From NCBI GenBank assembly GCA_965215155.1, contig CBDCCY010000004.1, forward strand, positions 558,001 to 622,000: a DNA stretch of 64,000 nt, given 5' to 3'. The notes beneath the pieces are model-generated. The model did no database searches, had not been told where the DNA came from, and saw nothing but the letters and a program-made list of their open reading frames with translations. A program made the position numbers and the translations under genes. Below, piece after piece: positions 1 to 9,007 of this stretch (positions are counted from its first letter, which is position 1; each line of letters starts with the position of its first letter). The stretch is from JAGWAJ01 sp965215155 (lineage in GTDB: Bacteria; Acidobacteriota; Vicinamibacteria; Vicinamibacterales; UBA8438).

Positions 1-509
1 AGCTGGCGCGGCTGAGCGAGCTGAGCCGGCCGACGGTCCGGTCGTACCTCGAGGCGTTGCAGATCGCCCGTGCCGTGCACCTCCTTCCGCCGTTCAGCGC
101 CGGCGGCCCGCGGGAGATCGTCAGCCGTCCCAAGTGCTACGCGTTCGACACCGGGTTCGTCACGTTCGAGAAGGGCTGGGACACGATCCGGGAGGACGAC
201 CGCGGCCTGCTGTGGGAGCACCTGGTCCTGGATGAGCTGCGAGCCCGCCATCCGGAAGACCGCATCTTCTACTGGCGCGACAAGGCGCAACACGAGGTGG
301 ACTTCGTCACCCGCCGCGAGCGCGACCGACTGGACCTCGTCGAGTGCAAGATCGATCCTGACGCACTGGAGCCGGCGCCCGTCGAGGCGTTCCGCGCGCG
401 CTACCCGGAGGGCGAGAACTTCATCGCGGTGCCGGTCGCGAGCGTGCCCTACCGTGTCCGCCGAGGCGGTCGAGTGTTCACTGTGTGCGCAGCGGCGGAC
501 CTGCCGTGA
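1..509 (+). CDS. C-terminal part of a DUF4143-type ATPase (5' end outside window)
   Basis: The frame is open from base 3, reading LARLSELSRPTVRSYLEAL and on to a TGA at 507-509. A winged-helix-like segment (sRPTVrsYLeaL) is followed by a conserved WEHLVLDEL stretch. After it come YWRDK, HEVDFV and LVECK, an arrangement of acidic residues and an E-x-K like the PD-(D/E)XK-type fold found at the C-terminus of DUF4143 proteins. In this family an N-terminal AAA P-loop domain precedes these parts; here it lies upstream of the window. The cellular role of the family is poorly known. Family assignment is by recognised pattern only. Confidence 0.8.
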   Translation, partial: LARLSELSRPTVRSYLEALQIARAVHLLPPFSAGGPREIVSRPKCYAFDTGFVTFEKGWDTIREDDRGLLWEHLVLDELRARHPEDRIFYWRDKAQHEVDFVTRRERDRLDLVECKIDPDALEPAPVEAFRARYPEGENFIAVPVASVPYRVRRGGRVFTVCAAADLP

Positions 510-569
510 AGCGCATCCGTTGGCGCACCACAAGCCCGGCGAGCGCCCGCGGTATCCTGTCGTCGGGCC

Positions 570-782
570 ATGCCTCTCCAGACCGGCCACCTTCGGCGCT
601 GCATTCGGATTCTCGAGTCGGCGTACGATGGCCTGCAGGAACACGAAACGGACGACACCCTCTACGACATCCACCGCGCCGCCTGCGTGAAGGAGTTCGA
701 GCTGGTGCCGCTGGCCGATGCAATCGAGGCGCCCGACAACGATGCCCGAATCGCCCGCCCGCGGGGCGCGGCGCCCGCGTGA
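570..782 (+). pseudogene. HepT-like (HI0074-type) gene with internal deletion
   Basis: The 70-residue product starts like HepT/HI0074-type proteins, with a helix LRRCIRILESAYDGL and then DIHRAACVKEFELV, the segment that in full-length members begins the long helical core. Directly after that it jumps to PLADAIEAPDND, which resembles the end of such proteins. Family members are about 130-140 residues, so roughly half is missing, in frame. The next gene is the usual nucleotidyltransferase partner and overlaps this one by 41 bases. HepT-type proteins act as the toxin (RNase or substrate-binding) half of MNT/HepT modules; this one lacks the region that carries the RNase motif, so it is probably inactive. 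Confidence 0.6.
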
Positions 783-1134
783 CGGCAGCAGGCTGCACTT
801 GTCGCCGAAGCACCGTGCCGTAATCGAGACCCTGTTGCGGAAGCACCTTCCCGACGTGGAGGTCTGGGCCTACGGCAGCCGCGTGAACGGGCAGAGCCAC
901 GAAGGCAGCGACCTCGATCTCGTGCTGCGCGGTCCGGGTCTGAAGCGAATTCCCACCGGCGCCGTGGGGGACTTCGAGGAGGCTCTGCGGGAGTCGACCG
1001 TTCCCTTCCTGGTCGAGGTGCACGACTGGGCCTGGCTGCCGGAGGAGTTCCACCGGGAGATCGAGCGTCCGCATGTCCTCCTCTGGCGGGGGAACGTCGG
1101 CCGCCCTGCCGGTCCGGAGCGATCCGGTGCATAG
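742..1134 (+). CDS. MNT-type minimal nucleotidyltransferase (MntA-like antitoxin)
   Basis: This 130-residue protein carries the minimal nucleotidyltransferase signature: GS at residues 45-46 followed by the DLD pair (D57, D59) in the context GSRVNGQSHEGSDLDLVL, with a later VEVHDW segment able to supply the third acidic residue. It belongs to the HI0073/MntA group, which modifies or neutralises HepT partners by AMP transfer. The ATG at 742 lies inside the upstream HepT relic; a GTG further upstream (718) is also possible. Because the partner is deleted internally, this antitoxin-like gene may be an orphan. Confidence 0.75.
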   Translation: MPESPARGARRPRDGSRLHLSPKHRAVIETLLRKHLPDVEVWAYGSRVNGQSHEGSDLDLVLRGPGLKRIPTGAVGDFEEALRESTVPFLVEVHDWAWLPEEFHREIERPHVLLWRGNVGRPAGPERSGA

Positions 1135-1320
1135 CCGGGCGAGCGGAACGGCGACCTGGAGATGCTGAGAGCTGGAGTCGACGCCACCGTCACGGAACCG
1201 AGGCTGACCTTGCCACGCTCCAAGCGCGACTGGTCAAGTGGTGGTCGGCATCGTGCTTGCTGTCGCCGGGCTTCAGACGGCCGCCCTGTTCGCGTAGCTT
1301 CGCCTCATGAACCGATCGCT
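1135..1320. other. Intergenic region between convergent genes
   Basis: About 190 bases separate the nucleotidyltransferase stop from the stop of the minus-strand PQQ dehydrogenase. I see no coding segment, clear hairpin terminator or RNA gene here. Confidence 0.5.
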
Positions 1321-3389
1321 TCACGACGGTAACCGCAGCGCGACGTACTCGCCGATGCGGCCGCGGCCGCCGATGGCGAGGACGATGTGCTGCCGGCCGC
1401 CGGCCAGGTAGGTCATCGGGGAGCCGGACTGCGGCGCGGGCAGGAACACGGCTCCCACCTCGTCGCCCGTCGCCTTGTCGTAGGCGCGGAGCATGGCGCC
1501 GCGGCCGGCGGGCGTCCGGTGGTAGTCGCACTCGCCGAGGACGACCAGCGTGGCGGTGACGAGCGGGCCGACCAGGTGCGTGCACGGCTGCCCGGTGCGC
1601 GGGATGTCCAGCCCGGCGAGCGCGGGGTGGCGCGCCACGCGCTCCGGGGTGGCGCCGTGCGGGGTCTGGTCTGCCACAGGATGTGGCCGCGGTCGAGGTC
1701 GATGGCCGACAGCCTGCCGTAGGGCGGCTTGACGAGTGGCAGGCCGCGGACATGGAGGTCGCGCAGCCCGCCGTGGCCCACGCCGCGGCGCTCCGTCCCC
1801 TTCACGTAGCGCATGTCCGAGACCTCGGGACCGGGGCTCGGAATCAGCTCCCACGAGTAGAACGCGGTCCGCGACGGCACGTAGAGGATGCGCGTCTCGG
1901 GGTCGTAGCCGCCCCCGGGCCAGTTCGTGCCGCCGCTCCCTGCGCCGAGCCCGAGGGTCGCGATCGGCCCCTCCGGCCGGCTGACGACCGGCGGCGTGAA
2001 GATCGGCCCCAGCCGATAGCGCGACACCAGCTCGACCGCCTCCGCGCGGAGTTGCGGCGTGAAGTCGATCAGGTCGTCGATCGAGGCGCCCTGCCGGTCG
2101 TAGGCGGGAGGCCGGGTGGGGAAGGGCTGGGTGGGGGAGTACCACTCGCCCGGCACGTCGCCCCGCGGCACGGGCCGCTCCTCGATCGGCCAGACGGGCT
2201 CGCCCGTCACCCGGTCGAAGACGTAGAGGAACGCCTGCTTGCCCGGCTGCGCCACGGCCTCGATCGGCCGCCCGTCGACCGTGATGTCGGCCAGGATCGG
2301 CGGGCTCGCCATGTCGAAGCCCCAGAGCGGATGGTGGACGAGCTGGAAGTGCCAGCGGCGCTCGCCGGTCGCGAGGTCGACGGCGACGAGGCTCTCGGCG
2401 AAGAGGTTGTCGCCGGGCCGGTGGCCGCCGTAGTAGTCGCCCGTCGGCGTCTCGACCGGCAGGTAGACGAGGTCCAGCTCGGGGTCGGCCGAGATCTGCG
2501 TCCAGACGCCGTTGTTGCCGTTGCTGCCCCACGAGTCGCCCAGCCAGGTGTCGGCGCCGAACTCGCCGGGGCGGGGAACGGTGCGGAAGGTCCACAGCCG
2601 CTCGCCGGTGCGGACGTCGAACGCCTGCACGAGACCCTTGACGTTGTTGTGCGTCCGCGGCGCCGCCCCGTCCGCGAAGGTGCCGCCGACGATCACCACG
2701 TCGTCCGCCACGGTCGGGGCCGCATTGGTCCCGATGGGGCCGGCCACGAGGTCGATGGGCCGCCCGTCGCCGACGACGGCCGCCGCCTTGAGATCCACGG
2801 CGCCGCCCGCGCCGAACCCGGCCACCCGCGCCCCCGTGCGGGCGTCGAGCGCCACGAGGCGGAAGCCGATCGTCACGTAGAGGATCCGCGCCTCGACGCC
2901 GTCGGTCCAGTAGGCCAGCCCGCGGCCGGACAGGCGGCGCGGGGACGCTGTGGCCCGCGCTCCCTCGTCCTCGCGGTGCATCCAGAGCAGCTCGCCGGTG
3001 GCGGCGTCGAGCGCGACCACGGCCCGCCGCGTCCCGGCCGTGGCGTAGACGACGCCGCCGGCCATCACCGGCGTCCCTTCGAGCTTGAACTCCGGCGCGG
3101 GGCCGAAGTTGTCGGTCCGGAAGCGCCAGGCGATCTCGAGCCGGTCGAAGTTCGAGGCGTCGACCTGGTCGAGCGGCGAGTAACGCGTGTTCCCGGCGTC
3201 TCCCCCGTAGCTCGGCCACTCGCCGCCCGCCGTCGTCAGCGCCGGTGGCGGTGCGTTCGCTGCGTCCGGCGGCTGGCCCGCCGCGGTAGCCGGCGCCGCG
3301 CCAAACGCCGACCCGAAGGCCGCGAGCGCCACGGCCACCGCCTCGGCGAGCGCGGTTGTGCGGGGACGCCGACGTGAGGTTGCGGTCAT
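1321..3389 (-). pseudogene. PQQ-dependent dehydrogenase (secreted beta-propeller), frameshifted near its C-terminus
   Basis: The start at 3389 gives a signal peptide, then GGEWPSYGGDAGNTRYSPLDQ, the hallmark start of periplasmic PQQ-dependent dehydrogenases that oxidise alcohols or sugars. Propeller repeats (AATGELLWMH, DARTGARVAGFG, DVRTGERLWTF, DRVTGEPVWPIEERPVPRGD) follow in one frame to about 1675. Homologous sequence then resumes in another frame (TPHGATPERVARHPALAGLDIPRTG...) and runs to a TGA at 1321-1323. The break coincides with a 5-base tandem duplication at 1663-1672; removing one copy restores one protein of roughly 687 residues. It lies downstream of the DUF1592 and DUF1552 genes on the same strand, 6 bases past the DUF1552 stop. 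Either a real mutation or a sequencing/assembly error. Confidence 0.8.
1663..1672. repeat. 5-bp tandem duplication causing a frameshift
   Basis: The plus strand reads GGTCTGGTCT, two exact copies of GGTCT. On the coding (minus) strand this is AGACCAGACC between LWQ and TPHGATPERV. One copy would leave the frame intact. Confidence 0.8.
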
Positions 3390-3395
3390 GGAACG

Positions 3396-4799
3396 CTACG
3401 CCAGCCGGCCGAGCGGCCCGCTCACGTCGACGAAGGCGCCGCGCTGCCCGCGCACGTGCGAGAGGCCGACGTGGTCCACGTCGAGGCCCATCGCGCGGGC
3501 CACGCTCACCAACAGCCGCTGGTGGGGGACGCCCGCGAACCGGGTGGCCCCGCTCGCCGCGACCTGCGCCGGGACCCGCATCTCCACCGGCGTCGTGTGC
3601 GGCCAGTAGAGGTAGCGCCCGGTGGCGAAGGCCCACGACCCGCCGATGAGCACGGGGCAGTAGCGGCCGTAGCCGTGCCAGCCGTCGCCGAGCTCCGAGC
3701 CCCAGGCGATGAGGGTGTTGTCCATCACCGAGCCGCCCCCGGCGTCCGGGATGGCCTCCAGGGTGCGCACCAGCCGCGCCACCTGCTCGGCGTGGTGGCG
3801 CGCGTAGTCGGCCATCGCGGCGTGCTTCGCCGGATCGTCGTAGATGTAGTGGGCGATGCCCTTGTGCACCTTGTCGCTGATGTGGGCGGCGCCGAACTCC
3901 GCCGTCGGCATCTCGCCCAGCGACAGCGAGACGACGCGCGTGATGTCGCAACCGAACGCCGCCGCGATGATGTCGGCGAACGCGTCGAAGCGCCGGTCGT
4001 ACTGCTCGAACGAGCCGGCGGGCCGCGGGGGCGCCTCGCAGGCGAGCGTCGCCAGGCCCTCGAGCCGGTGGCCGAGCCGCTCGACGAGCCCGAAGTGCGA
4101 CTCGACCCGTGCGCGCCCGGCGGCATCGAAGCGCGGCGCGAGGGCGCGGTACTCCCGGTAGGCGAAGTCGAGCGTCGTGCGGCGCCGCGCGCCGACCGCG
4201 TCGCCGGAGGAGGCGGGTCCGAAGACGCGCTCCCACGCGCGGAGCGGCGTGTTCTCCGCCGGCAGGCGGACACCGCCCGCGTTGTAGCTGATGGGGCGCC
4301 CGGCCTCGAGCGCCGCGTCGACCGAGAGCTCCAGCGACGGCAGCCGGTCGGGCCGCGCGACGTGCGCGGCGACGAGCTGATCGATGGAAGCCGAGGTCGA
4401 GCGCGTGTCGCGGCCCGCGAAGTCGGCGTTGTTGCCGGTCCAGGAGTGGATCCAGCCCCGGTCGTGGCGGTTGCCGCCGCCGTCGAGCTCGGCCGTCGCC
4501 AGCGAGAGGCCGTCGAGGGCGAGCATCCGGTGCCGGTGCGGGTGGAGCGGCGCGAGCGGCTGGCTGAACGCCTCGGCGCGTAACGGGCCGAGGTCGAGCT
4601 CCCACGGCCGGTCCTCGGCAGCGCCGGCGGGCCGCATGCGCCAGTCCGCGTACGGCCACCCGTGGCAGTGGCTGATGATGAGCAGGCGGCGGCGCGGCCC
4701 CGCCGGGGCCTGGGCCAGCGCCCGCAGCACGCCGCCGGGCCAGCCGGCCCCGAGCGCGGTCAGGGCGCCCATCGTGAGGATCTGTCGTCGCGAGATCAT
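3396..4799 (-). CDS. DUF1552 family secreted protein
   Basis: A 467-residue protein beginning MISRRQIL, a twin-arginine-like or Sec leader (RRQILTMGALTALGAGWPGG), followed by the DUF1552 body: LIISHCHGWP, ALDGLSLAT, GGGNRHDRGWIHSWTGNN, SIDQLVAAHV, and later SLGEMPTAEFGAAHISDKVHKGIAHY and DNTLIAWGSELGDGW. DUF1552 proteins are exported proteins of unknown biochemical role, found mainly in Planctomycetota, Acidobacteriota and Myxococcota and almost always next to DUF1592/DUF1588 proteins, as here. The start ATG overlaps the stop of the upstream gene (ATGA at 4796-4799), so the two are translationally coupled. Confidence 0.88.
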   Translation of the reverse strand: MISRRQILTMGALTALGAGWPGGVLRALAQAPAGPRRRLLIISHCHGWPYADWRMRPAGAAEDRPWELDLGPLRAEAFSQPLAPLHPHRHRMLALDGLSLATAELDGGGNRHDRGWIHSWTGNNADFAGRDTRSTSASIDQLVAAHVARPDRLPSLELSVDAALEAGRPISYNAGGVRLPAENTPLRAWERVFGPASSGDAVGARRRTTLDFAYREYRALAPRFDAAGRARVESHFGLVERLGHRLEGLATLACEAPPRPAGSFEQYDRRFDAFADIIAAAFGCDITRVVSLSLGEMPTAEFGAAHISDKVHKGIAHYIYDDPAKHAAMADYARHHAEQVARLVRTLEAIPDAGGGSVMDNTLIAWGSELGDGWHGYGRYCPVLIGGSWAFATGRYLYWPHTTPVEMRVPAQVAASGATRFAGVPHQRLLVSVARAMGLDVDHVGLSHVRGQRGAFVDVSGPLGRLA

Positions 4800-6664
4800 C
4801 GGGCATCTCCCGGCGCGTCCGCGTCCGTGCGTGCGCCGAACCGGAACAGGTCGCTGGCCGCGATGGAGACCAGCAGGTCCTTGATGGAATCGTTGTCGCG
4901 GAACCGGCGCCGGATCGGCTCCAGGGCGGGCTCCGAGGACGCGATCCGATCGCCCAGGGCGTAACGCGTCCAGTGCAGCGCGTAGCAGTCCCGGACGCGG
5001 CGGCTGGCCGCGAGCTGCCGCGCGAAGTCGACGCCGTCCGTGAACGCGAGCGTCTCGCCGCCGGGCAGCCTCAGCGCGCCGCTCGCGTCGACCGGCTGCC
5101 CGTTGTCCTCCGCCCGCCACGCGCCGAGCGCGTCGTAGTGCTCGAAGGCGAAGCCGGGCGGGTTGATGCGCCGGTGGCAAGAGGCGCACGCCGGACGGTC
5201 GGTGGCCGTCGCGGTCCGCTCCCGGTTCGTGCTCTCGACGGCCAGCGTGTCGGGAGGGAGGGCCGTCTCCGCTCCCTGGATCGGCGTGCCGAGGTGCATG
5301 CAGGCGATTCTCTCCAGCACGCGCACGCCGCGCAGTATCGGGCCCGGCTGCACGGCGTAGGCGCCGACCGCGAGCACCGCCGGCAGCGTCAGCACGCCGG
5401 CCCGCTGCTCGGGCGGGAAGCTGGCCGGGTAGAGCGTCAGCGAGTCCCTGCGGCCGATCGACACCGCCACGAACTCGATGGGCAGCGTCACGGGGGCGCC
5501 GTCCGGTTCGCGCACGGCGCCCGCTCCGTGGATGGGCGCCGTGGCGTCCGACAGGTAGCCGTGGTGGTCGGTCATCAGCGCCGTGAAGGTGCCGTCGCCG
5601 TCGAAGACCGTCCGCTCGACGAACAGGCCGGCCTCGAGCAGCAGCGAGTGGCGCACCGGGCCGAGGATGGTCGGCCATTCGATGTCGTCGTCGCGTGCCG
5701 TATCGATGCGGGGTTCGATGCCGAAGCGCGGACCGAACGCGCGCCGCGCGGGTGCGATGAGCAGCACGTCCTCGGTGCCGAGCCACTGGTGGTGGAAGCG
5801 CACGACGGCCGGCCGGGCCTTCGGGTCGTCGAGCATGCGCCGCGCCTGCCGCTCGACACCGGCCGCCGTCTCCAGCTCGCCCGCTTCGGCGGCGGCGAAG
5901 AGCTCCGCGTCGGGCATCGAGTCCCACAGGAAATACGACAGGCGGGAGGCGAGCGCCCACGGGTCGGCGCCGGAGCCGGCCCGGTCGCCGTCCCCGCGCC
6001 CGGCCGCGGCGTCCGGCTCGACCCGGAAGTGGAACGGGGGCGCCTGCAGGACTCCGGCGACGGTGAGGGCCACCGCTTCGTCCAGGGGGCCGGCGGCGCG
6101 ATTGGCCTGCCAGAAGTCGAGGAGGCGCCCGCGCTCGCCGGCGCGCAGCGGCCGCCGGTAGGCCTGTTGCGCGAAGCGGTCGATGCTCGCCCAGGCGCAT
6201 TCGGCCCGTGCCGCGGCCGGCAGGTCCGTCCACCCTTCGCAAGCGAAGAAGGTGGGCGAGACGAGCGCGTACGACGCGAAGTGCATCGCCGCCAGGTGCA
6301 GCTCCTCTACCTGGTAGGACGAAGGGTTCTGTCCCTGGACGAGCCCCTCGAACCCGTCCGCGCCCGGCTCGGCGGGGAAGCGCCAGGGCCACGGGGGCGG
6401 CGGGGGCGGCGGCAGGAAGACGCCCTTGCTGGCCGCCCGCCGGGGGCTCAGCCGCTCGGCCAGGGCCGTCCGCGCCGGCCACTCGTCGCTGTCGCGCGGA
6501 AAGCCGAGCAGGTCGGCGATCGTGTTGTTGTACTCGGCCGGCGTCAGCGCCAGGGGGGGCGTGTGCAGCTCGGGCCCCGCACCCTGTGTCCCGCTCCCCG
6601 CTTCGGACGCGGCGCCGCCCGCCCAGAACGCCAGCGACAACGTGAGCACCGCAGCGCGCTTCAT
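4796..6664 (-). CDS. DUF1587/DUF1595/DUF1592/DUF1588/DUF1585 multidomain secreted protein with a haem-type CxxCH
   Basis: A 622-residue protein: signal peptide (MKRAAVLTLSLAFWAGGAA), DUF1587 (LTPAEYNNTIADLLGFP), a proline run (GVFLPPPPPPPWPW), DUF1595 (AQQAYRRPLRAGERGRLLDFW), DUF1592 (SRLSYFLWDSMPDAELFAAA, RFHHQWLG), DUF1588 with ACASCHRRINPPGFAFEHYDALG and C-terminal DUF1585 (IKDLLVSIAASDLFRF). The CxxCH suggests one covalently bound haem c, so an extracytoplasmic redox role is likely, though the substrate is unknown. The ATG at 6664 was chosen over an upstream in-frame start at 6730 because it directly begins the signal peptide. It heads a minus-strand unit with DUF1552 and the frameshifted PQQ dehydrogenase. 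Confidence 0.88.
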   Translation of the reverse strand: MKRAAVLTLSLAFWAGGAASEAGSGTQGAGPELHTPPLALTPAEYNNTIADLLGFPRDSDEWPARTALAERLSPRRAASKGVFLPPPPPPPWPWRFPAEPGADGFEGLVQGQNPSSYQVEELHLAAMHFASYALVSPTFFACEGWTDLPAAARAECAWASIDRFAQQAYRRPLRAGERGRLLDFWQANRAAGPLDEAVALTVAGVLQAPPFHFRVEPDAAAGRGDGDRAGSGADPWALASRLSYFLWDSMPDAELFAAAEAGELETAAGVERQARRMLDDPKARPAVVRFHHQWLGTEDVLLIAPARRAFGPRFGIEPRIDTARDDDIEWPTILGPVRHSLLLEAGLFVERTVFDGDGTFTALMTDHHGYLSDATAPIHGAGAVREPDGAPVTLPIEFVAVSIGRRDSLTLYPASFPPEQRAGVLTLPAVLAVGAYAVQPGPILRGVRVLERIACMHLGTPIQGAETALPPDTLAVESTNRERTATATDRPACASCHRRINPPGFAFEHYDALGAWRAEDNGQPVDASGALRLPGGETLAFTDGVDFARQLAASRRVRDCYALHWTRYALGDRIASSEPALEPIRRRFRDNDSIKDLLVSIAASDLFRFGARTDADAPGDAR

Positions 6665-6970
6665 CGACCAGTACCTCCCGAGGGGCTCCTCATCGGTCAG
6701 ACGCCGGCACGAGACGCACGGACGGCGCATTCTCCCGCAGCCGCGAGATCGGTGGCAAGCATGGTTCCGGGGTGCGTTGCCTCATGGGCAGAGACGTGCG
6801 ACAGTGGAACCCTCGGGTCACGGCGGCCACGGGGTCGTGGGGGCGGCGCGACGCCCCGGGCGCACGTGCACGGGAACGCGGATCGGACGTCTCCCCGGCG
6901 AGCATTCGCCCGTCGCTGCCGAGCGGCGCGCCGTGTCCCGGCGGCCGGGACTCTCGCAACGGAGGACATC
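6665..6970. other. Divergent intergenic region between the DUF1592 gene and the PQQ dehydrogenase gene
   Basis: About 300 bases must hold promoters for both directions. A GGAGG (6961-6965) precedes the ATG at 6971. I could not identify a convincing sigma-70 box pair or operator by eye. Confidence 0.5.
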
Positions 6971-8977
6971 ATGCTTCCAGGCAAGCGGCACCCGGCGGCG
7001 GCTCTCCTGGCGTACGGGGCCGCGGTCCTGGCCCTCGCCGCCATCACCCTGTTGCCCGCCGCCGCGGCGGCCCAGTACGGCGCCACGGACGGCGAGTGGC
7101 GCAGCTACGGCGGCGACCTCGGCAGCACGAAGTACTCCCCGCTGGACCAGATCGACGCCTCGAACTTCGCCGACCTGCGCCTGGCGTGGCGCTGGACGTC
7201 GGCCGACGAGGCGCTGGACCTGGAGGCGATGAGCGAGGGGCGCCCCCGGTTCGGGTTCCGGATGTTCCAGGCGACCCCGCTCATGGTGGGCGGCGTGCTC
7301 TACGTCTCGACCGCCCTGCACCAGGTGGCGGCCATCGACGCCGCGACCGGCGAGACGATCTGGGTGCACGACCCGCAGGCCTACCTCGCGGGGCTCCCGA
7401 CCCACTTCTACAACTCGCGCGGGGTCGCCTACTGGTCGGACGGCGACGACGAGCGCATCTTCTTCGGCACGAACGAGGCCTACCTGATCGCGCTCGACGC
7501 GAAGACCGGGGAGCCGGTGGCGGAGTTCGGCGACGACGGCCGCGTCGACCTGATGGAGGGCATCCCGCGCGCCGTCCGCGGCGCCACCAACCACCGGGGA
7601 CGGAACCTGATGGGCGTGGCGTCGCCGCCGATCGTCGCGCGCGACGTCGTCGTCACCCCCAACATCATCTCCGACGAGGCCATCACGCAGGAGGCGCCGC
7701 CCGGCTGGCTCAAGGGGATCGACGCGCGGACCGGCGATGTCCGCTGGGTGTTCCGCACCGTACCCCAGGGGGACGACTTCGGGGCCGAGACGTGGGGCAA
7801 CGAGTCGTGGCGCTACTCCGGCAACACGAACGTCTGGTCGATGCTGACCGCCGACGAGGAGACCGGCTACCTCTACCTGCCCACCGGAACCCCGACCGGC
7901 GACTACTGGGGCGGCCAGCGGCCGGGCGACAACCTCTTCGCGGAGAGCCTCGTCGCCGTCGACATCGAGACCGGCCAGCGGATGTGGCACTTCCAGGCCG
8001 TCCACCACGGCGTCTGGGACTACGACTTCCCGGCCGCCCCGAGCCTGATCGACATCACCGTCGACGGCCGCCCCGTCAAGGCGATCGCCCAGGTGAGCAA
8101 GCAGGGCTTCACCTACGTCTTCGACCGCGTGACGGGCGATCCCGTCTGGCCGATCGAGGAACGCCCGGTGGAGACCGACACCGACCTCGACGGCGAGGTC
8201 CTGTCGCCCACCCAGCCGTTCCCGACGAAGCCGCCGCCGTTCGAGTACCAGGGCGTCACGATCGACGACCTGGTCGATTTCACGCCGGAGATCCGGCAGA
8301 TGGCCATAGAGGCGGTGGCGGACTTCCGGCTCGGGCCGCTCTTCACGCCGCCGATGCAGAGCGTCGACGGCGGTCTCCAGGGCACCATCCAGCGCCCGCA
8401 CGTCGGCGGCGGGGCCGGCTGGGCGGGCTCCGGCGTCGACCCGGAGACCGGCCTGCTCTACGTCCCGTCGGTCAACGACTTCTCGGTGATCAAGTACTAC
8501 ACGCCCGACCCGGCCGACGGAGGCAACCTGCGGCACACGATGCTCGGGCTCGCGGCGGGCGTGCAGCCGCGCATGCCGAACGGGCTGCCGCTGCTCAAGC
8601 CGCCCTACACGCGGATGACCGCCATCGACCTCAACCGCGGCGAGCACGCCTGGATGCAGCCGAACGGCGACGGCAACCGCTACCGCCGGCATCCGCTGCT
8701 GCGCGACCTCGACCTCCCGCCCCTCGGCGGCGACGGCCGCGGCGGCGTGGTGGTGACCAAGACGCTCGTCGTCAGCGGCCTGACCGCGGGCGGCACCGAC
8801 GACGGCCCGCGGCTCGTCGCGCGCGACAAGGCGACGGGCGAGATCCTCGCTTCCGTCGACCTCCCCGGCGGCCCCATCGGGACGCCGATGACCTACCTGC
8901 ACGACGGCCGGCAGTACATCGCGCTGACCGTCGGCGGGGACGTCCCCCAGTTGGTAGGGTTCGCGCTGCCCGAGTGA
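6971..8977 (+). CDS. PQQ-dependent dehydrogenase, secreted, intact
   Basis: The 668-residue protein has a signal peptide ending AAAAAQ, then GEWRSYGGDLGSTKYSPLDQIDASNF, the canonical start of the mature PQQ propeller domain. Repeats of the A-x-D-x-x-T-G-E-x-x-W type occur throughout (DAATGETIWVHD, DARTGDVRWVF, DIETGQRMWHF). The stretch ETWGNESWRYSGNTNVW lies where quinoproteins place cofactor-contacting residues. I see no cysteine, so the vicinal disulfide typical of methanol/ethanol dehydrogenases is absent and no cytochrome domain is fused; electrons would have to pass to a separate acceptor. It is very similar to the protein at 45197-47197. The substrate cannot be told from sequence. Confidence 0.87.
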   Translation: MLPGKRHPAAALLAYGAAVLALAAITLLPAAAAAQYGATDGEWRSYGGDLGSTKYSPLDQIDASNFADLRLAWRWTSADEALDLEAMSEGRPRFGFRMFQATPLMVGGVLYVSTALHQVAAIDAATGETIWVHDPQAYLAGLPTHFYNSRGVAYWSDGDDERIFFGTNEAYLIALDAKTGEPVAEFGDDGRVDLMEGIPRAVRGATNHRGRNLMGVASPPIVARDVVVTPNIISDEAITQEAPPGWLKGIDARTGDVRWVFRTVPQGDDFGAETWGNESWRYSGNTNVWSMLTADEETGYLYLPTGTPTGDYWGGQRPGDNLFAESLVAVDIETGQRMWHFQAVHHGVWDYDFPAAPSLIDITVDGRPVKAIAQVSKQGFTYVFDRVTGDPVWPIEERPVETDTDLDGEVLSPTQPFPTKPPPFEYQGVTIDDLVDFTPEIRQMAIEAVADFRLGPLFTPPMQSVDGGLQGTIQRPHVGGGAGWAGSGVDPETGLLYVPSVNDFSVIKYYTPDPADGGNLRHTMLGLAAGVQPRMPNGLPLLKPPYTRMTAIDLNRGEHAWMQPNGDGNRYRRHPLLRDLDLPPLGGDGRGGVVVTKTLVVSGLTAGGTDDGPRLVARDKATGEILASVDLPGGPIGTPMTYLHDGRQYIALTVGGDVPQLVGFALPE

Positions 8978-9007
8978 GGCCTCCGTCGTATCGTGCGGAA
9001 CCGCAAG

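Noticed and set aside
1321..4806. One very long minus-strand frame spanning the DUF1552 gene and the PQQ dehydrogenase gene
   Set aside because: Only its last 115 or so residues are real (the shifted end of the PQQ dehydrogenase). The rest is Arg/Ala-rich antisense-type sequence typical of GC-rich DNA.
4973..6970. Long plus-strand frame antisense to the DUF1592 gene, in frame with the PQQ dehydrogenase
   Set aside because: No ribosome-binding site or family signal. The signal peptide and GGAGG place the true start at 6971.
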